From contig JADGRP010000278.1 in NCBI GenBank assembly GCA_017880805.1, forward strand, positions 1 through 48,007: a stretch of DNA of 48,007 bases. The letters are read 5' to 3'. Positions 1 through 9,148 of this stretch are shown here, one piece after another (position 1 is the first letter of the stretch; every line of letters starts with the position of its first letter). The stretch comes from Burkholderiales bacterium. GTDB lineage: Bacteria; Pseudomonadota; Gammaproteobacteria; Burkholderiales; Casimicrobiaceae. A program made the position numbers and the translations under genes. The notes beneath the pieces were generated by a model. The model saw only the letters and a program-made list of their open reading frames with translations, had not been told where the DNA came from and made no database searches.

Positions 1-1166
1 AGCAGGATCATCAGATCGCGGCCGGGAAAAGGAGCGCCGGTCGCGGTCGTCAGCGGTATCGACAGTGCGGCGGCGAGGGTCACCGATCCGCGAACGCCGG
101 CCCAGCCGACGACAAAAACATTCCGCGGCCGGTACGCACCCTCGCGCTCGCGAGTCCGCTTCGACAGCAGGAGCGGCAGGTACGCCGCCGGGAATACCCA
201 GGCCAGTCGCAGCGCGATCACTGCCGCCGACAAAATAAGCGCATAGCCGGCAAGTTCGATGGCCGCGGCGCGCGAAAGCCCCGCGACGACCGAATGAAGC
301 TGGACGCCCAGAATCAGAAACACCAGGCCGTTGAATGCGAATTGCAGCATTCTCCATACTTCCCACGAATGCGCTCGCGTCGGCGCGTCGATGATGCGCC
401 CGTCATGCGCTCCCGCATAAAGTGCCGCGCCGACTACGGCCAGGATGCTGCCGACATGCGCGGCTTCAGCGGCAAGATAAGCGGCGAACGGCGTGAGGAG
501 CGATAGCACCGTGAGAATTAGCGGATCGTCCAGGCAGAAGCGGGTGAGGCCGAGCCGCAAGCGGCCGATCAGCCACGCAACCGCGAGACCGAGGGCAAAT
601 CCGCCGCCCGATTGGACAAAGAACTGCCCTGTTGCATCGCTCCAGCTGAAGGCGCCGGTAGCCGCCGCGGCAACCGCAAATTTGAACGCCACGAGGCCGG
701 ATGCATCGTTGATGAGGCTCTCGCCCTTGAGGATAGTGGTGACTCGCGACGGGACCTTGAGCCGGGACGTGATCGCGCTCACCGATACGGCATCGGTGGG
801 GGAGATTACCGCGCCGAGCGCAAACGCGGCCGCCAGCGGCAGCGACGGTATCAGCCAGTGCATCATATAGCCGACGACCACTGTAGTCAGAAAAACGAGG
901 CCGAACGCGAGCAGCAGCACCGGGCGCAGCGACCGCACCAGGTCGCGCTTCGGGATCAACCAGCCGTCGGCGAAAAGAAGCGGCGGGATGAACAGCAGGA
1001 AAAAAACATCGGGCTCGATGCGCAGCTCGCCGAAACCCGGCAGATAGGACAGCGCGATGCCGCCGGCAACCAGGAGTATCGGCAGCGGAATGGGTACCCA
1101 CTTGCCGAGCGCTGCCACCGCGGCGACGGCGAGCAGCAATCCAAGCGTGATTTCGATGATACCCAT
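1..1166 (-). CDS. Na+/H+ antiporter, CPA1 family (partial, 3' end outside window)
   Basis: Inner-membrane cation/proton antiporter that would exchange internal Na+ (or K+) for external H+. The frame opens at ATG 1166 and runs off the left edge after 388 codons, so the C-terminus is missing. It is absent from the ORF track because it has no stop here; I translated it by hand. Hydrophobic helices follow each other from about residue 5 on. Two family motifs are visible: SPTDAV at 122-127, the equivalent of the ion-binding DPTDPV-type segment, and KGESLINDASG at about 147-157. The long ORFs on both strands in this stretch are shadows of it. The gene stands alone, divergent from nothing obvious and upstream of a 64-nt gap to the DUF924 gene on the same strand. 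The family is clear; ion specificity cannot be read from the sequence. Confidence 0.9.
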   Translation of the reverse strand, partial: MGIIEITLGLLLAVAAVAALGKWVPIPLPILLVAGGIALSYLPGFGELRIEPDVFFLLFIPPLLFADGWLIPKRDLVRSLRPVLLLAFGLVFLTTVVVGYMMHWLIPSLPLAAAFALGAVISPTDAVSVSAITSRLKVPSRVTTILKGESLINDASGLVAFKFAVAAAATGAFSWSDATGQFFVQSGGGFALGLAVAWLIGRLRLGLTRFCLDDPLILTVLSLLTPFAAYLAAEAAHVGSILAVVGAALYAGAHDGRIIDAPTRAHSWEVWRMLQFAFNGLVFLILGVQLHSVVAGLSRAAAIELAGYALILSAAVIALRLAWVFPAAYLPLLLSKRTREREGAYRPRNVFVVGWAGVRGSVTLAAALSIPLTTATGAPFPGRDLMIL

Positions 1167-1230
1167 GAGTTGATGGTAGCTTAGCAGCCCGCCGGTTCGG
1201 AAGACGCCGCGTCGCGAGTCAACGGAAAGA

Positions 1231-1797
1231 TCAGAATCCGCTGCCAGGCTTGGCGAGAAACTCGATTTCCTCCGCCGTCGAGTCGCGGCCCAGGATGACG
1301 TTGCGATGCGGATAACGGCCGAAGCGGCGAATCACCGCGGCATGGCGCTCCGCCCATGCGATGGGCTCGATCAAGCCGGTTTCGTCACGCAGTCGCGCGA
1401 ACAGGTCCAGCGATGCGTGCTGCGCGGCTGGGTCTTCGGCGTGCTCGAACGGCATGTACAGAAACCAGCGCTCGACCGGCAGCAGCGCTTGATCATCGCG
1501 GTTCGCGACTGCGGCCCTCGAAATACCGAGCGCCAAGCTGTCGCCGGCGAACGCGCGCGGCGTTTCGCGGTAGATGTTGCGTGTGAACTGATCGAGCAGC
1601 AGCACACGCGCGAGTGCACCGCGCGGTGTGGTCCATTCACCGAATCCACCCGCGAGCGCCGTCTCGACGGCTCCGCCAAACCGAGCGCGGATCGATTGAT
1701 CGACAGCAGCATCCTTGCGAAACCACAGCTCGCGGGACTTCCCATGTTCCGCGCTGCCGCGGGGACCGAACCAGAAATCGAGGATCTCGTCGTGCAT
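1231..1797 (-). CDS. DUF924 family protein
   Basis: Conserved protein of unknown biochemical function, 188 aa, close to the usual length of the DUF924 family (TPR-like helical fold). The family pattern is visible: an N-terminal ILDFWFG, then LLLDQFTRNIYR, then FLYMPFEHAED in the middle and a C-terminal RFGRYPHRN segment. The ORF track runs this frame far upstream to 2646, but that part is antisense to the MFS gene. I chose ATG 1797 because a GGAG lies 8 nt upstream; the ATG at 1803 would sit only 2 nt from that GGAG. A plausible promoter lies just upstream. It is transcribed divergently from the MFS transporter gene. No function is claimed. Confidence 0.88.
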   Translation of the reverse strand: MHDEILDFWFGPRGSAEHGKSRELWFRKDAAVDQSIRARFGGAVETALAGGFGEWTTPRGALARVLLLDQFTRNIYRETPRAFAGDSLALGISRAAVANRDDQALLPVERWFLYMPFEHAEDPAAQHASLDLFARLRDETGLIEPIAWAERHAAVIRRFGRYPHRNVILGRDSTAEEIEFLAKPGSGF

Positions 1798-1820
1798 GTG
1801 CATCGCTCCGGTGAATGGCT

Positions 1821-1849
1821 GATATAGTGTGTTTACGCGCGCAATGCAA
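1821..1849 (-). promoter_or_regulatory. Putative sigma70 promoter for the DUF924 gene
   Basis: On the minus strand, TTGCAT and TATATC are separated by 17 nt in the divergent intergenic space. The -10 is a fair match and the -35 is weak. Transcription would start about 15-20 nt before the ATG at 1797, which agrees with the start chosen for that gene. Confidence 0.35.
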
Positions 1850-1890
1850 ATTCCGGTGCTGCGCCGCGCTTGCTTTCCTTTCGACTTGCG

Positions 1891-3084
1891 ATGCGAACTT
1901 CTTACCGCGATATCGCGCTCCTCGCCTGCTGTCAGGCCTTGCTGCTGATCAACAACTCCGGGCTCATCTCGATGAACGGCCTGGTCGGCTACGCGCTGGT
2001 CGAGAACAAGGTGTTTGCCACGCTCGGCGCGACAACCTTCGTCCTCGGATCCGCGTTTGCGGCGATGCCCGCCGCACTGTGGATCGCCAAGGTCGGCCGC
2101 CGTCGCGGATTCATGATCGGCTCGACCATCGCGGTCGCCGGCGCGGCCACGTGCGCGCTTGCGCTTTGGCTCGCAAGTTTTGCGCTGTTTTGCTTCGGCA
2201 CTGCGGTAATCGGCATCTATACGGCATTCGGGTTGCAGTATCGTTTTGCGGCGGCCGAAGTGGCCGCGCCCGAATTCAGGGCCAAGGCCATTTCGCTGGT
2301 GCTGGCGGGCGGCATCGGCGGCGGCTTCCTGGGACCTCAGGCGAGCCTTTGGGCAAAGGACCTGCTGCCGGTTCCGTTCCTGGGTTCGTTTCTGGTTCTG
2401 TCGGCCATTGCTTTGATCGCGCTCGGCGTGCAGTCGCAAGTGCGGGTGCCACCGCCGACCACGGAAGAGGCACGCGGCGGCGGGCGTCCCTTGCCGCAGA
2501 TCGTGCGTCAGCCGGTGTTCATTGTCGCGGCGCTTTCCGCGGCGCTTGGTTACGGGATCATGAACCTGCTGATGACCGCGACGCCGCTGGCGATGAGCTT
2601 TTGCAGTCATCCGTTCAGCGCGGCGGCGTTTGTCATCGAGTGGCACGTCGTGGGAATGTATGCGCCGGGGTTTTTCACCGGATCCCTGATCGGTCGCTTC
2701 GGCGCGCTCCGGGTGATCGCTTTCGGTATCCTGTTGATGGGCGCTTGCGTTTCGGTCGCCTTGTCAGGCGTCGCGCTGTGGCAGTTCTGGGCGGCGCTGC
2801 TTCTTCTCGGCGTGGGCTGGAATTTCATGTACACCGGTGGCACGACACTGCTGATCGAAGCCTACAAGCCTGCCGAAAAAGCAAAAATCCAGGGCATGAA
2901 CGATGTCATCGTGTTCACGGTGATGAGCATCTCGTCCTTTTCGTCGGGAGCGTTGGTCAGCGCCGCCGGTTGGGAATGGATGAACCTCGGCGCTCTGCCG
3001 CTGCTCGTCATCGTCGCCGGCGCGGTGCTCTGGCTCATGCTTCTGAAGCGCCAGAACGCGCGCGTCACCGGCGAAGCCACGTGA
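1891..3084 (+). CDS. MFS transporter
   Basis: Major facilitator superfamily membrane transporter of 397 aa with about twelve hydrophobic segments in two halves. The cytoplasmic loop after the second helix has the MFS-style basic motif (AKVGRRRG), and a short hydrophilic central loop near residues 195-210 (PPPTTEEARGGG) separates the halves. I take the ATG at 1891 rather than the TTG at 1870 used by the ORF track. The stop is 12 nt before the acyl-CoA dehydrogenase start, so the two genes are probably co-transcribed. Substrate is unknown; neither drug nor metabolite transport can be chosen from sequence alone. Confidence 0.88.
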   Translation: MRTSYRDIALLACCQALLLINNSGLISMNGLVGYALVENKVFATLGATTFVLGSAFAAMPAALWIAKVGRRRGFMIGSTIAVAGAATCALALWLASFALFCFGTAVIGIYTAFGLQYRFAAAEVAAPEFRAKAISLVLAGGIGGGFLGPQASLWAKDLLPVPFLGSFLVLSAIALIALGVQSQVRVPPPTTEEARGGGRPLPQIVRQPVFIVAALSAALGYGIMNLLMTATPLAMSFCSHPFSAAAFVIEWHVVGMYAPGFFTGSLIGRFGALRVIAFGILLMGACVSVALSGVALWQFWAALLLLGVGWNFMYTGGTTLLIEAYKPAEKAKIQGMNDVIVFTVMSISSFSSGALVSAAGWEWMNLGALPLLVIVAGAVLWLMLLKRQNARVTGEAT

Positions 3085-3096
3085 CCGTGTCCGCCA

Positions 3097-4272
3097 ATGG
3101 AACCGATCCCTTCCGTTGACCGTCATCAGGAGTTGCGCGAGGCTGTGCGCGCGTTGTGCGCGCGGTTCGACTCCGCCTATTGGCAGCGCATCGACGCAGA
3201 GCGCGGTTACCCCGAAGCATTCGTCGACGCATTGACCGGGGCAGGATGGCTCGCGGCGATGATTCCCGTGGAGTACGACGGCTCGGGCCTGGGACTGACC
3301 GAAGCATCGGTGATCATGGAAGAGATCAACCGCAGCGGCGGCAATGCCGGCGCCTGTCATGGCCAGATGTACAACATGGGCACGCTGTTGCGCCACGGCT
3401 CGGAGGCGCAAAAGCGGGCGTGGTTGCCGTCGATCGCCGCGGGCAAGCTGCGCCTCCAGTCGATGGCGGTTACCGAGCCGTCGACCGGCAGCGACACCAC
3501 CCGCCTCGCGACGACCGCGATGCGACAGGGCGATCGTTACATCATCAGCGGTCAGAAGGTGTGGACCTCGCGCCTTCAGCACTCCGACCTGATGATCGTC
3601 CTTGCCCGCACCACGCCGCTTGCCGAGGTCAAACGCAGGTCGGAGGGCATGTCGGTGCTGATGGTCGATCTTCGCGACGCGCTCTCCGGCGCGCACGGCG
3701 GCATGAACGTGCGTCCCATCGCCAACATGGTCAATCACGAAACCAACGAAGTGTTCTTCGACCATCTCGAGGTGCCGGTGGAGAATCTGATCGGCGAGGA
3801 AGGGCATGGGTTTCGTTATATTCTCGACGGGCTCAACGCCGAACGCACGCTGATCGCCGCCGAGTGCATCGGCGACGGATATTGGTTCGTCGATCGCGCC
3901 CGGCGCTATGCCAGCGACCGCGTGGTGTTCGGCCGGCCGATCGGACAGAACCAGGGCGTGCAATTCCCGATCGCCGAGACCTACGTCGAGATCGAGGCCG
4001 CGAACCTGATGCGTTTTCACGCGGCGTCGCTGTTCGACGCCGGCAAGCCGTGCGGCGCGGAAGCAAACATGGCCAAATTGCTGGCGGCGAAGGCGTCATG
4101 GGAGGCGGCCAACGTCTGCCTCCAGACGCACGGCGGCTTCGGTTTCGCCTGCGAATTCGACGTCGAGCGCAAGTTCCGCGAGACCCGGCTCTATCAGGTC
4201 GCGCCGGTGTCGACCAATATGATTTTTTCGTATATCGCCGAACACGTGCTCGGCTTGCCGCGGTCGTTCTGA
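3097..4272 (+). CDS. Acyl-CoA dehydrogenase family protein
   Basis: FAD flavoprotein that would introduce an alpha-beta double bond into an acyl-CoA. It has 391 aa with the standard order: helical N-domain, central beta domain with the FAD-contacting TEPSTGSDT and YIISGQKVWTS segments, and helical C-domain with QTHGGFGFACEFDVER. The usual C-terminal YEGT catalytic glutamate is not seen: the aligned stretch reads RLYQVAPVSTN. A glutamate occurs instead in LNAERTLIAAE, the place where isovaleryl-CoA and long-chain dehydrogenases carry their catalytic base. This suggests an IVD/LCAD-type active site or an altered substrate. It follows the MFS gene by 12 nt. Family is certain, substrate unknown. 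Confidence 0.92.
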   Translation: MEPIPSVDRHQELREAVRALCARFDSAYWQRIDAERGYPEAFVDALTGAGWLAAMIPVEYDGSGLGLTEASVIMEEINRSGGNAGACHGQMYNMGTLLRHGSEAQKRAWLPSIAAGKLRLQSMAVTEPSTGSDTTRLATTAMRQGDRYIISGQKVWTSRLQHSDLMIVLARTTPLAEVKRRSEGMSVLMVDLRDALSGAHGGMNVRPIANMVNHETNEVFFDHLEVPVENLIGEEGHGFRYILDGLNAERTLIAAECIGDGYWFVDRARRYASDRVVFGRPIGQNQGVQFPIAETYVEIEAANLMRFHAASLFDAGKPCGAEANMAKLLAAKASWEAANVCLQTHGGFGFACEFDVERKFRETRLYQVAPVSTNMIFSYIAEHVLGLPRSF

Positions 4273-4294
4273 AGCGCGATCGAATCCGGCGCGT

Positions 4295-5164
4295 CTAGGT
4301 CGGAAACTGCCAGTAGACGGCGTCGACCGTCTTGCCTTCGTGCGCGAGCGCGTGTTCCTTCAAGGCTTCGCCGAGCGCATGAGATTCGATGGCTCCTTCG
4401 CGCGCGTCGGCCTGCGCGATGCGAACGAACAGCACGCAGCGATCGTCGTCGACCACGATCGAGCTTACCTCCGAGCGCAGACCCTTCTCCGCGAGAAAGC
4501 GCGCGGCGGCGCGATCGAGCGCGGGATCGGAGCTGTCGATCAGCAGGCGGCGGTTGATGGCCGCCAGAACAATCGCCATCGCGCCGAGCAGCAAACCTAC
4601 GGCGATCGCGACCGCCGCGTCGAATGCCGGATGCGGTCCCCAGAGATACGACACGCCGGCGACGATCAGCGTGAGCAGAATGCCGAGCAGCGCCACCGCG
4701 TCCTCGAACAACACCGCCAGAACGGTCGTGTTGTTGCGGTTCCTGGCGACGTTGTTCCAGCCGCCGATCTCGCGCAATGCCACCGCGAAGGTGAACGATT
4801 CGAGCGCCAGCGCGAACAGCAGCAGGCCCAGCACCAGCGGCGTGAACGGCTCGATGACGATAGTTTGCAGCAGCGCGTGAACGCCGTGGTAGACATTCAG
4901 CCCGCAGCCGATGAAGAACACGCTGACGGCGGACACCAGCGCCCAGAAGAATTTCTCCTGGCCACGGCCAAACGGATGCGTCGCGTCCGGGCCGCGCCGC
5001 CCGCGCACTTCACCGACCTTGAGCAGCACCTGGTTGAGGACGTCGGCGACCGAATGGATCGTTTCCGCGAACAGCGTCGGCGAGCCCGTCACCGCCCAGC
5101 CAAAGCCCTTGGCTGCGGCAATGGCGGTGTTGGTTGCAATGGAAATCGAAACCGAGGACGACAT
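4295..5164 (-). CDS. Cation diffusion facilitator (CDF) family transporter
   Basis: Integral membrane exporter of divalent metal ions, 289 aa. The second helix contains the metal-site pattern ETIHSVADVLNQ (HxxxD), and the following loop has ATHPFGRGQEKFFWALVSA, which resembles the HPYG..R..Y.W.L segment of SLC30A9-like CDF proteins. Further helices lie at about 75-100, 112-130, 155-175 and 185-205, followed by a cytoplasmic alpha/beta tail (about 210-289). It begins 42 nt after the proA stop on the same strand, so it may be read from the proA operon. The metal (Zn, Mn, Fe, Co) is not predictable here. The large plus-strand ORF covering it is a shadow. Confidence 0.9.
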   Translation of the reverse strand: MSSSVSISIATNTAIAAAKGFGWAVTGSPTLFAETIHSVADVLNQVLLKVGEVRGRRGPDATHPFGRGQEKFFWALVSAVSVFFIGCGLNVYHGVHALLQTIVIEPFTPLVLGLLLFALALESFTFAVALREIGGWNNVARNRNNTTVLAVLFEDAVALLGILLTLIVAGVSYLWGPHPAFDAAVAIAVGLLLGAMAIVLAAINRRLLIDSSDPALDRAAARFLAEKGLRSEVSSIVVDDDRCVLFVRIAQADAREGAIESHALGEALKEHALAHEGKTVDAVYWQFPT

Positions 5165-5179
5165 CGCGTCGAGCTAGCG

Positions 5180-5212
5180 ACGCATCAATTGCGTCTCACG
5201 TGCGTCTCATTT
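5180..5212 (-). repeat. Three 11-nt tandem copies spanning the proA stop codon
   Basis: On the minus strand the proA 3' end reads AAATGAGACGC, then ACGTGAGACGC, then AATTGATGCGT. Each 11-nt copy carries a TGA, at plus coordinates 5207, 5196 and 5185, spaced exactly 11 nt. The first is the true proA stop; the others lie in the 42-nt gap before the CDF gene. The third copy is degenerate. Confidence 0.75.
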
Positions 5213-6487
5213 GCGTATCTGCCCGCTGCCCAGGACCACCCATTTCCGGCTGGTGAGCCCTTCGAGCCCGACCGGGCCGCGCGCGTGAAGCTTGTTGGTC
5301 GAGATGCCGATTTCGGCCCCGAGTCCGTATTCGAAGCCGTCGGCAAAGCGCGTCGACGCATTGACCATCACCGAGCTCGAATCGACCTCGCGCAGGAACC
5401 GCATCGCGTTGCCGTAATGCCCGGTGACGATGGCGTCGGTGTGCTGCGATCCGTAGCGGGCGATGTGGTCGATCGCGGTATCGACCGACGCAACGACGCG
5501 CACGGACAGGATCGGTCCGAGATACTCGGTGCGCCAGTCTTCTTCGGTGGCCGGCTTCATCGCAGGCACGATCGCGCGGGCACCGGGATCGCCGCGAAGC
5601 TCGACACCCTTTGCCGCGTAGATTTGCGCCAGCGCGGGAAGCACGCGCGAGGCGATCCGCTCGTGAACGAGCAGCGTCTCCATCGTGTTGCACGGGCTGT
5701 AGCGCTGGGTCTTGGCGTTGTCGGCGATGCGGATCGCCATGTCGGGGTCGGCATGTTCGTCGACGAAGACATGGCACACGCCGTCGAGGTGCTTCAACAC
5801 GGGCACCGTCGCTTCGTCGGCGACGCGCTGTATCAATCCCTTGCCGCCGCGTGGGATCAGCACGTCGACAAACTCGTCCATCGTCGCCAGCAAGCCGACG
5901 ACCGCGCGGTCGGTGGTCGCGATCAGTTGCACTGCGTTCTCCGGCAGCCCGGCAGCGGCGAGCCCTTCGCGCACGCACTTCGCGATCGCCTGGTTGGAAT
6001 GCAGCGCTTCCGAGCCGCCGCGCAGAATGCAGGCATTGCCCGACTTGAGACAAAGCGCCGCGGCGTCGGCGGTGACATTGGGCCGCGATTCGTAGACGAT
6101 GCCGACGACGCCGAGCGGCACGCGCATGTGCCCGACCTGGATGCCGCTCGGCCGATATTTAAGGTCGGTAATTTCGCCAACGGGGTCCGCCAGCGTCGTG
6201 ATTTCGCGAACGCCATCGGCCATTGCCGCGACGCTCGATGCGTCGAGAGTGAGCCGATCGACGAACGCGGCATCGCTGCCCGAGTCGCGCGCCGAGGCAA
6301 CATCTTGCGCGTTGGCGGCCAGCAGGTCTTTTTCGTCGCGAGCGATTGCCAGCGCCATGGACTCCAGCGCCGCATTTTTCGCCGCGGTCGGCGCGCTCGC
6401 CAGCACTCGCGAGGCCGCGCGTGCGCGTTCGCCAACCTCGCGCATGTACGCCGGCAGGTCCAGACCGGGAACGTTGAGGTTGGTCAT
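5207..6487 (-). CDS. proA: Glutamate-5-semialdehyde dehydrogenase (gamma-glutamyl phosphate reductase)
   Basis: Cytoplasmic NADPH-dependent enzyme that reduces gamma-glutamyl phosphate to glutamate-5-semialdehyde, the second step of proline synthesis. At 426 aa it has the usual length. Visible motifs are VYESRPNVT at 131-139, the [10 protein letters not shown] segment at about 156-165, and the catalytic cysteine Cys266 in [10 protein letters not shown]. It begins 57 nt after the rpiA stop and precedes the CDF gene by 42 nt, all on minus, so it may be the fifth gene of the aceE operon or have its own promoter. A TAGAAT lies just upstream of the start but without a convincing -35. The proB partner is not in the window. 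Confidence 0.97.
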   Translation of the reverse strand: MTNLNVPGLDLPAYMREVGERARAASRVLASAPTAAKNAALESMALAIARDEKDLLAANAQDVASARDSGSDAAFVDRLTLDASSVAAMADGVREITTLADPVGEITDLKYRPSGIQVGHMRVPLGVVGIVYESRPNVTADAAALCLKSGNACILRGGSEALHSNQAIAKCVREGLAAAGLPENAVQLIATTDRAVVGLLATMDEFVDVLIPRGGKGLIQRVADEATVPVLKHLDGVCHVFVDEHADPDMAIRIADNAKTQRYSPCNTMETLLVHERIASRVLPALAQIYAAKGVELRGDPGARAIVPAMKPATEEDWRTEYLGPILSVRVVASVDTAIDHIARYGSQHTDAIVTGHYGNAMRFLREVDSSSVMVNASTRFADGFEYGLGAEIGISTNKLHARGPVGLEGLTSRKWVVLGSGQIRK

Positions 6488-6544
6488 GCCGATATTCTAT
6501 CCCGATCGTTCCTCACTAAGGAGGTTGGACCGCCGGGACACCGA

Positions 6545-7213
6545 TCAGAACTTGTGTGCGTCGAGCGTTCTGACGCCGGTATCGGTCCCGATCAGAATGA
6601 CGTCGGCGCCCCGATCGGCGAACAAGCCGTTGGTGACCACGCCGACGATGTTATTGATCCTCGCTTCGAGCTGGACCGGATTCAGGATCCGCATGTCCTC
6701 GACGTCGAGGATGATGTTGCCGTTGTCGGTGATGAAGTTCGCGCGCAGTTGAGGGCGTCCGCCCAGCTTGACCAGCTCGTGCGCGACGTAACTGCGCGCT
6801 ATGGGAATCACCTCAACCGGAAGCGGAAAGCCGCCAAGCACGCCGACCAGCTTCGACTGATCGACGATGCACACGAACTTGGTCGCCACCGCGGCGACGA
6901 TCTTTTCCCGAGTCAGCGCGCCGCCGCCGCCCTTGATCATCGCGCCGTGCTCGGTCACTTCGTCGGCGCCGTCGATGTAGACGGGCAGCGTATCGATGGC
7001 AGTGAGCTCGAGCACGGGAATGCCGTGACCCTTCAGCCGCTCGGCGGTCCTGATCGAGCTTGCCACCGCGCCTTTGATGCGATGCTTGACCTTCGCCAAC
7101 TCGTCGATGAAGTAGTTGGCCGTCGAGCCGCTGCCGACGCCAACGTACGCGTCGTCGACGACGTACTTGATCGCTTCGCGGGCGACCTGCTGTTTTTGCT
7201 CGCCCTGCGTCAC
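6545..7213 (-). CDS. rpiA: Ribose-5-phosphate isomerase A
   Basis: Interconverts ribose-5-phosphate and ribulose-5-phosphate in the non-oxidative pentose phosphate pathway. It has 222 aa, as expected. Motifs: [12 protein letters not shown] at about 24-35 (phosphate loop), IDGADE at 80-85 and [11 protein letters not shown] at 94-104, which together hold the catalytic Asp, Glu and Lys. The track lists a 475-aa frame, but the part beyond 7213 is antisense or out of frame with lpdA. I place the start at GTG 7213, whose GTGA overlaps the lpdA stop by 4 nt, implying translational coupling to the pyruvate dehydrogenase genes. That neighbourhood is unusual for rpiA. Confidence 0.95.
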   Translation of the reverse strand: MTQGEQKQQVAREAIKYVVDDAYVGVGSGSTANYFIDELAKVKHRIKGAVASSIRTAERLKGHGIPVLELTAIDTLPVYIDGADEVTEHGAMIKGGGGALTREKIVAAVATKFVCIVDQSKLVGVLGGFPLPVEVIPIARSYVAHELVKLGGRPQLRANFITDNGNIILDVEDMRILNPVQLEARINNIVGVVTNGLFADRGADVILIGTDTGVRTLDAHKF

Positions 7214-9075
7214 GATTTCTTGCGCGCCGGCGGCAGGTCGGTGCACACGCCTTCGAACGCTTCGGCGGCGAATCCAATCGACTCGCTGAGCGTCGGATGC
7301 GGATGGATGGTCTTGCCGATGTCGACGGCGTCTGCGCCCATCTCGATCGCGAGCACGATTTCGCTGATCAGGTCGCCGGCGTGCGTGCCGACGATGGCGC
7401 CGCCGACGACGCGATGCGTGGCTTCGTCGAACAGGAGCTTGGTGAAGCCTTCGTCGCGGCCGTTGGCGATGGCTCGGCCCGACGCGACCCACGGAAAGAC
7501 GCTTTTCTGCACCTTGATGCCTTTGGCCTTGGCTTCGTCCTCGGTCAGGCCAACCCAAGCGACTTCCGGATCGGTGTATGCGACCGAAGGGATCGCGCGC
7601 GCGTCGAAATACGACTTCTCGCCCGCCGCGGCCTCCGCCGCGACGTGCGCCTCGTGCACCGCCTTGTGCGCGAGCATGGGCTGGCCCACGATATCGCCGA
7701 TGGCGTAAATGTGCGGCACGTTGGTGCGCATCTGACCGTCGGCCGGAATGAAGCCGCGGTCGGTCACCGACACGCCGGCCTTGTCGGCGCCGATCTTTTT
7801 TCCATTGGGGCTGCGGCCGACCGACAGCAGAACCATGTCGTACGGCTGCGCTTTCGGAGGCGCCTGCTCGCCTTCGAAGCTGACGAAGATGGCATCTTTT
7901 TTCGCCTCGATTGCGACCGTTTTGGTCTTGAGCATGATGCGATCGAAGCGATGCTTGTTCATCTTCTCCCACACACGGACCAGGTCGCGGTCCGCGCCGA
8001 GCATCAAGCCGTCGAGCATCTCGACCACATCCAGCCGCGAGCCGAGCGTCGAATACACCGTTCCCATTTCGAGGCCGATGATGCCGCCGCCCACTACCAG
8101 CAGGCGCTTCGGGCTGGACTTGAGCTCCAACGCGCCGGTCGAGTCGACGATGCGCGGGTCATCGGGCGCGAACGGCAAGCGCACCGATTGCGAGCCGGCG
8201 GCGATGATCGCCTTCTGGAAGCGCACCACTTTTTTCGCGCCGGTCCTGTTCTGGCCGGGCCCGTCGGTCAGTTCGACGGCGACGTGATGCGCGTCCAGAA
8301 ACATGCCGTAGCCGCGAACGACGTCGACCTTGCGCGCTTTGGCCATCCCGCTGAGTCCGCCGGTCAGTTTGCCGACGACCTTGTTCTTCCATCCCAGCAG
8401 CTTGGCGAGATCGAGCTTTGGTGCGCCGAAGCCGATGCCGTGCTCGCCCAAGGCCGCCGCTTCGTCCATCACTGCGGCAACGTGCAACAAGGCCTTCGAC
8501 GGAATGCAGCCGACGTTCAGGCATACACCGCCCAATGTCGGATAGCGCTCGACCAGCACGGTTTTCATGCCGAGATCCGCCGCGCGGAACGCGGCGCTGT
8601 ATCCGCCGGGACCCGCGCCAAGGACCAGAATTTCGCACTCGAGGTCGACGCTGCCGGAATAGGTCGCGGTGCTTGGAGCGGGAGTGGCGGCGGCGCCTGC
8701 CGGCGTCGCCGCCGATTTTGCAGCCGGCGCACCGGAGGACGATGGCGCGGTGCCTGACGCAGGTTTCGCCGGCGCAGCGGTTGATGAGGGTTTGGATGAC
8801 GTGGCGGCAGGCGCAGGCTTGCCCGGTGCATCGCCGTCAGCTTCCAGCGTCAGGATCACGTGACCTTCGCTGATTTTGTCGCCCAGCTTGACCTTGAGAT
8901 CCTTGACGACTCCGGCAGCAGGCGAAGGCACATCCATGGTCGCCTTGTCCGACTCGAGCGTCACCAGCGAATCCTCGGCCTTCACCGTGTCGCCGGGCTT
9001 GACCAGAACTTCTATGACCGGAACGTCCTTGAAGTCGCCGATGTCGGGAACTTTGACTTCGATGACTTGGCTCAC
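7210..9075 (-). CDS. lpdA: Dihydrolipoyl dehydrogenase (E3) with N-terminal lipoyl domain
   Basis: E3 of the pyruvate dehydrogenase complex: reoxidises dihydrolipoamide with FAD and passes electrons to NAD+. It has 621 aa, longer than a bare E3 (about 470) because residues 1-78 are a lipoyl domain, with target Lys44 in [10 protein letters not shown], joined by an Ala/Pro/Ser linker (about 80-140). The FAD Rossmann motif GAGPGG is at 153-158 and the redox disulfide is Cys185/Cys190 in [13 protein letters not shown]. An NAD-binding [10 protein letters not shown] and a C-terminal HPHPTLSES with the active-site His follow. GTG start at 9075 with GGAAAG 5 nt upstream. Lipoyl-E3 fusions of this type are typical of Betaproteobacteria. 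Confidence 0.97.
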   Translation of the reverse strand: MSQVIEVKVPDIGDFKDVPVIEVLVKPGDTVKAEDSLVTLESDKATMDVPSPAAGVVKDLKVKLGDKISEGHVILTLEADGDAPGKPAPAATSSKPSSTAAPAKPASGTAPSSSGAPAAKSAATPAGAAATPAPSTATYSGSVDLECEILVLGAGPGGYSAAFRAADLGMKTVLVERYPTLGGVCLNVGCIPSKALLHVAAVMDEAAALGEHGIGFGAPKLDLAKLLGWKNKVVGKLTGGLSGMAKARKVDVVRGYGMFLDAHHVAVELTDGPGQNRTGAKKVVRFQKAIIAAGSQSVRLPFAPDDPRIVDSTGALELKSSPKRLLVVGGGIIGLEMGTVYSTLGSRLDVVEMLDGLMLGADRDLVRVWEKMNKHRFDRIMLKTKTVAIEAKKDAIFVSFEGEQAPPKAQPYDMVLLSVGRSPNGKKIGADKAGVSVTDRGFIPADGQMRTNVPHIYAIGDIVGQPMLAHKAVHEAHVAAEAAAGEKSYFDARAIPSVAYTDPEVAWVGLTEDEAKAKGIKVQKSVFPWVASGRAIANGRDEGFTKLLFDEATHRVVGGAIVGTHAGDLISEIVLAIEMGADAVDIGKTIHPHPTLSESIGFAAEAFEGVCTDLPPARKKS

Positions 9076-9148
9076 GATGACTTTCCAGTTCGAGGCATCG
9101 CGCTCGGCTCAGGGTTGCGGCCGCGACGTCGAAACAACGCATCGCGTA

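Noticed and set aside
2764-4020. 418-aa minus-strand ORF
   Set aside because: Antisense to the MFS transporter and acyl-CoA dehydrogenase; low-complexity His/Arg/Asp content.
4340-7708. 1122-aa plus-strand ORF
   Set aside because: Antisense to CDF, proA, rpiA and lpdA; composition rich in Arg, His and Asp with no domain, typical of high-GC shadow frames.
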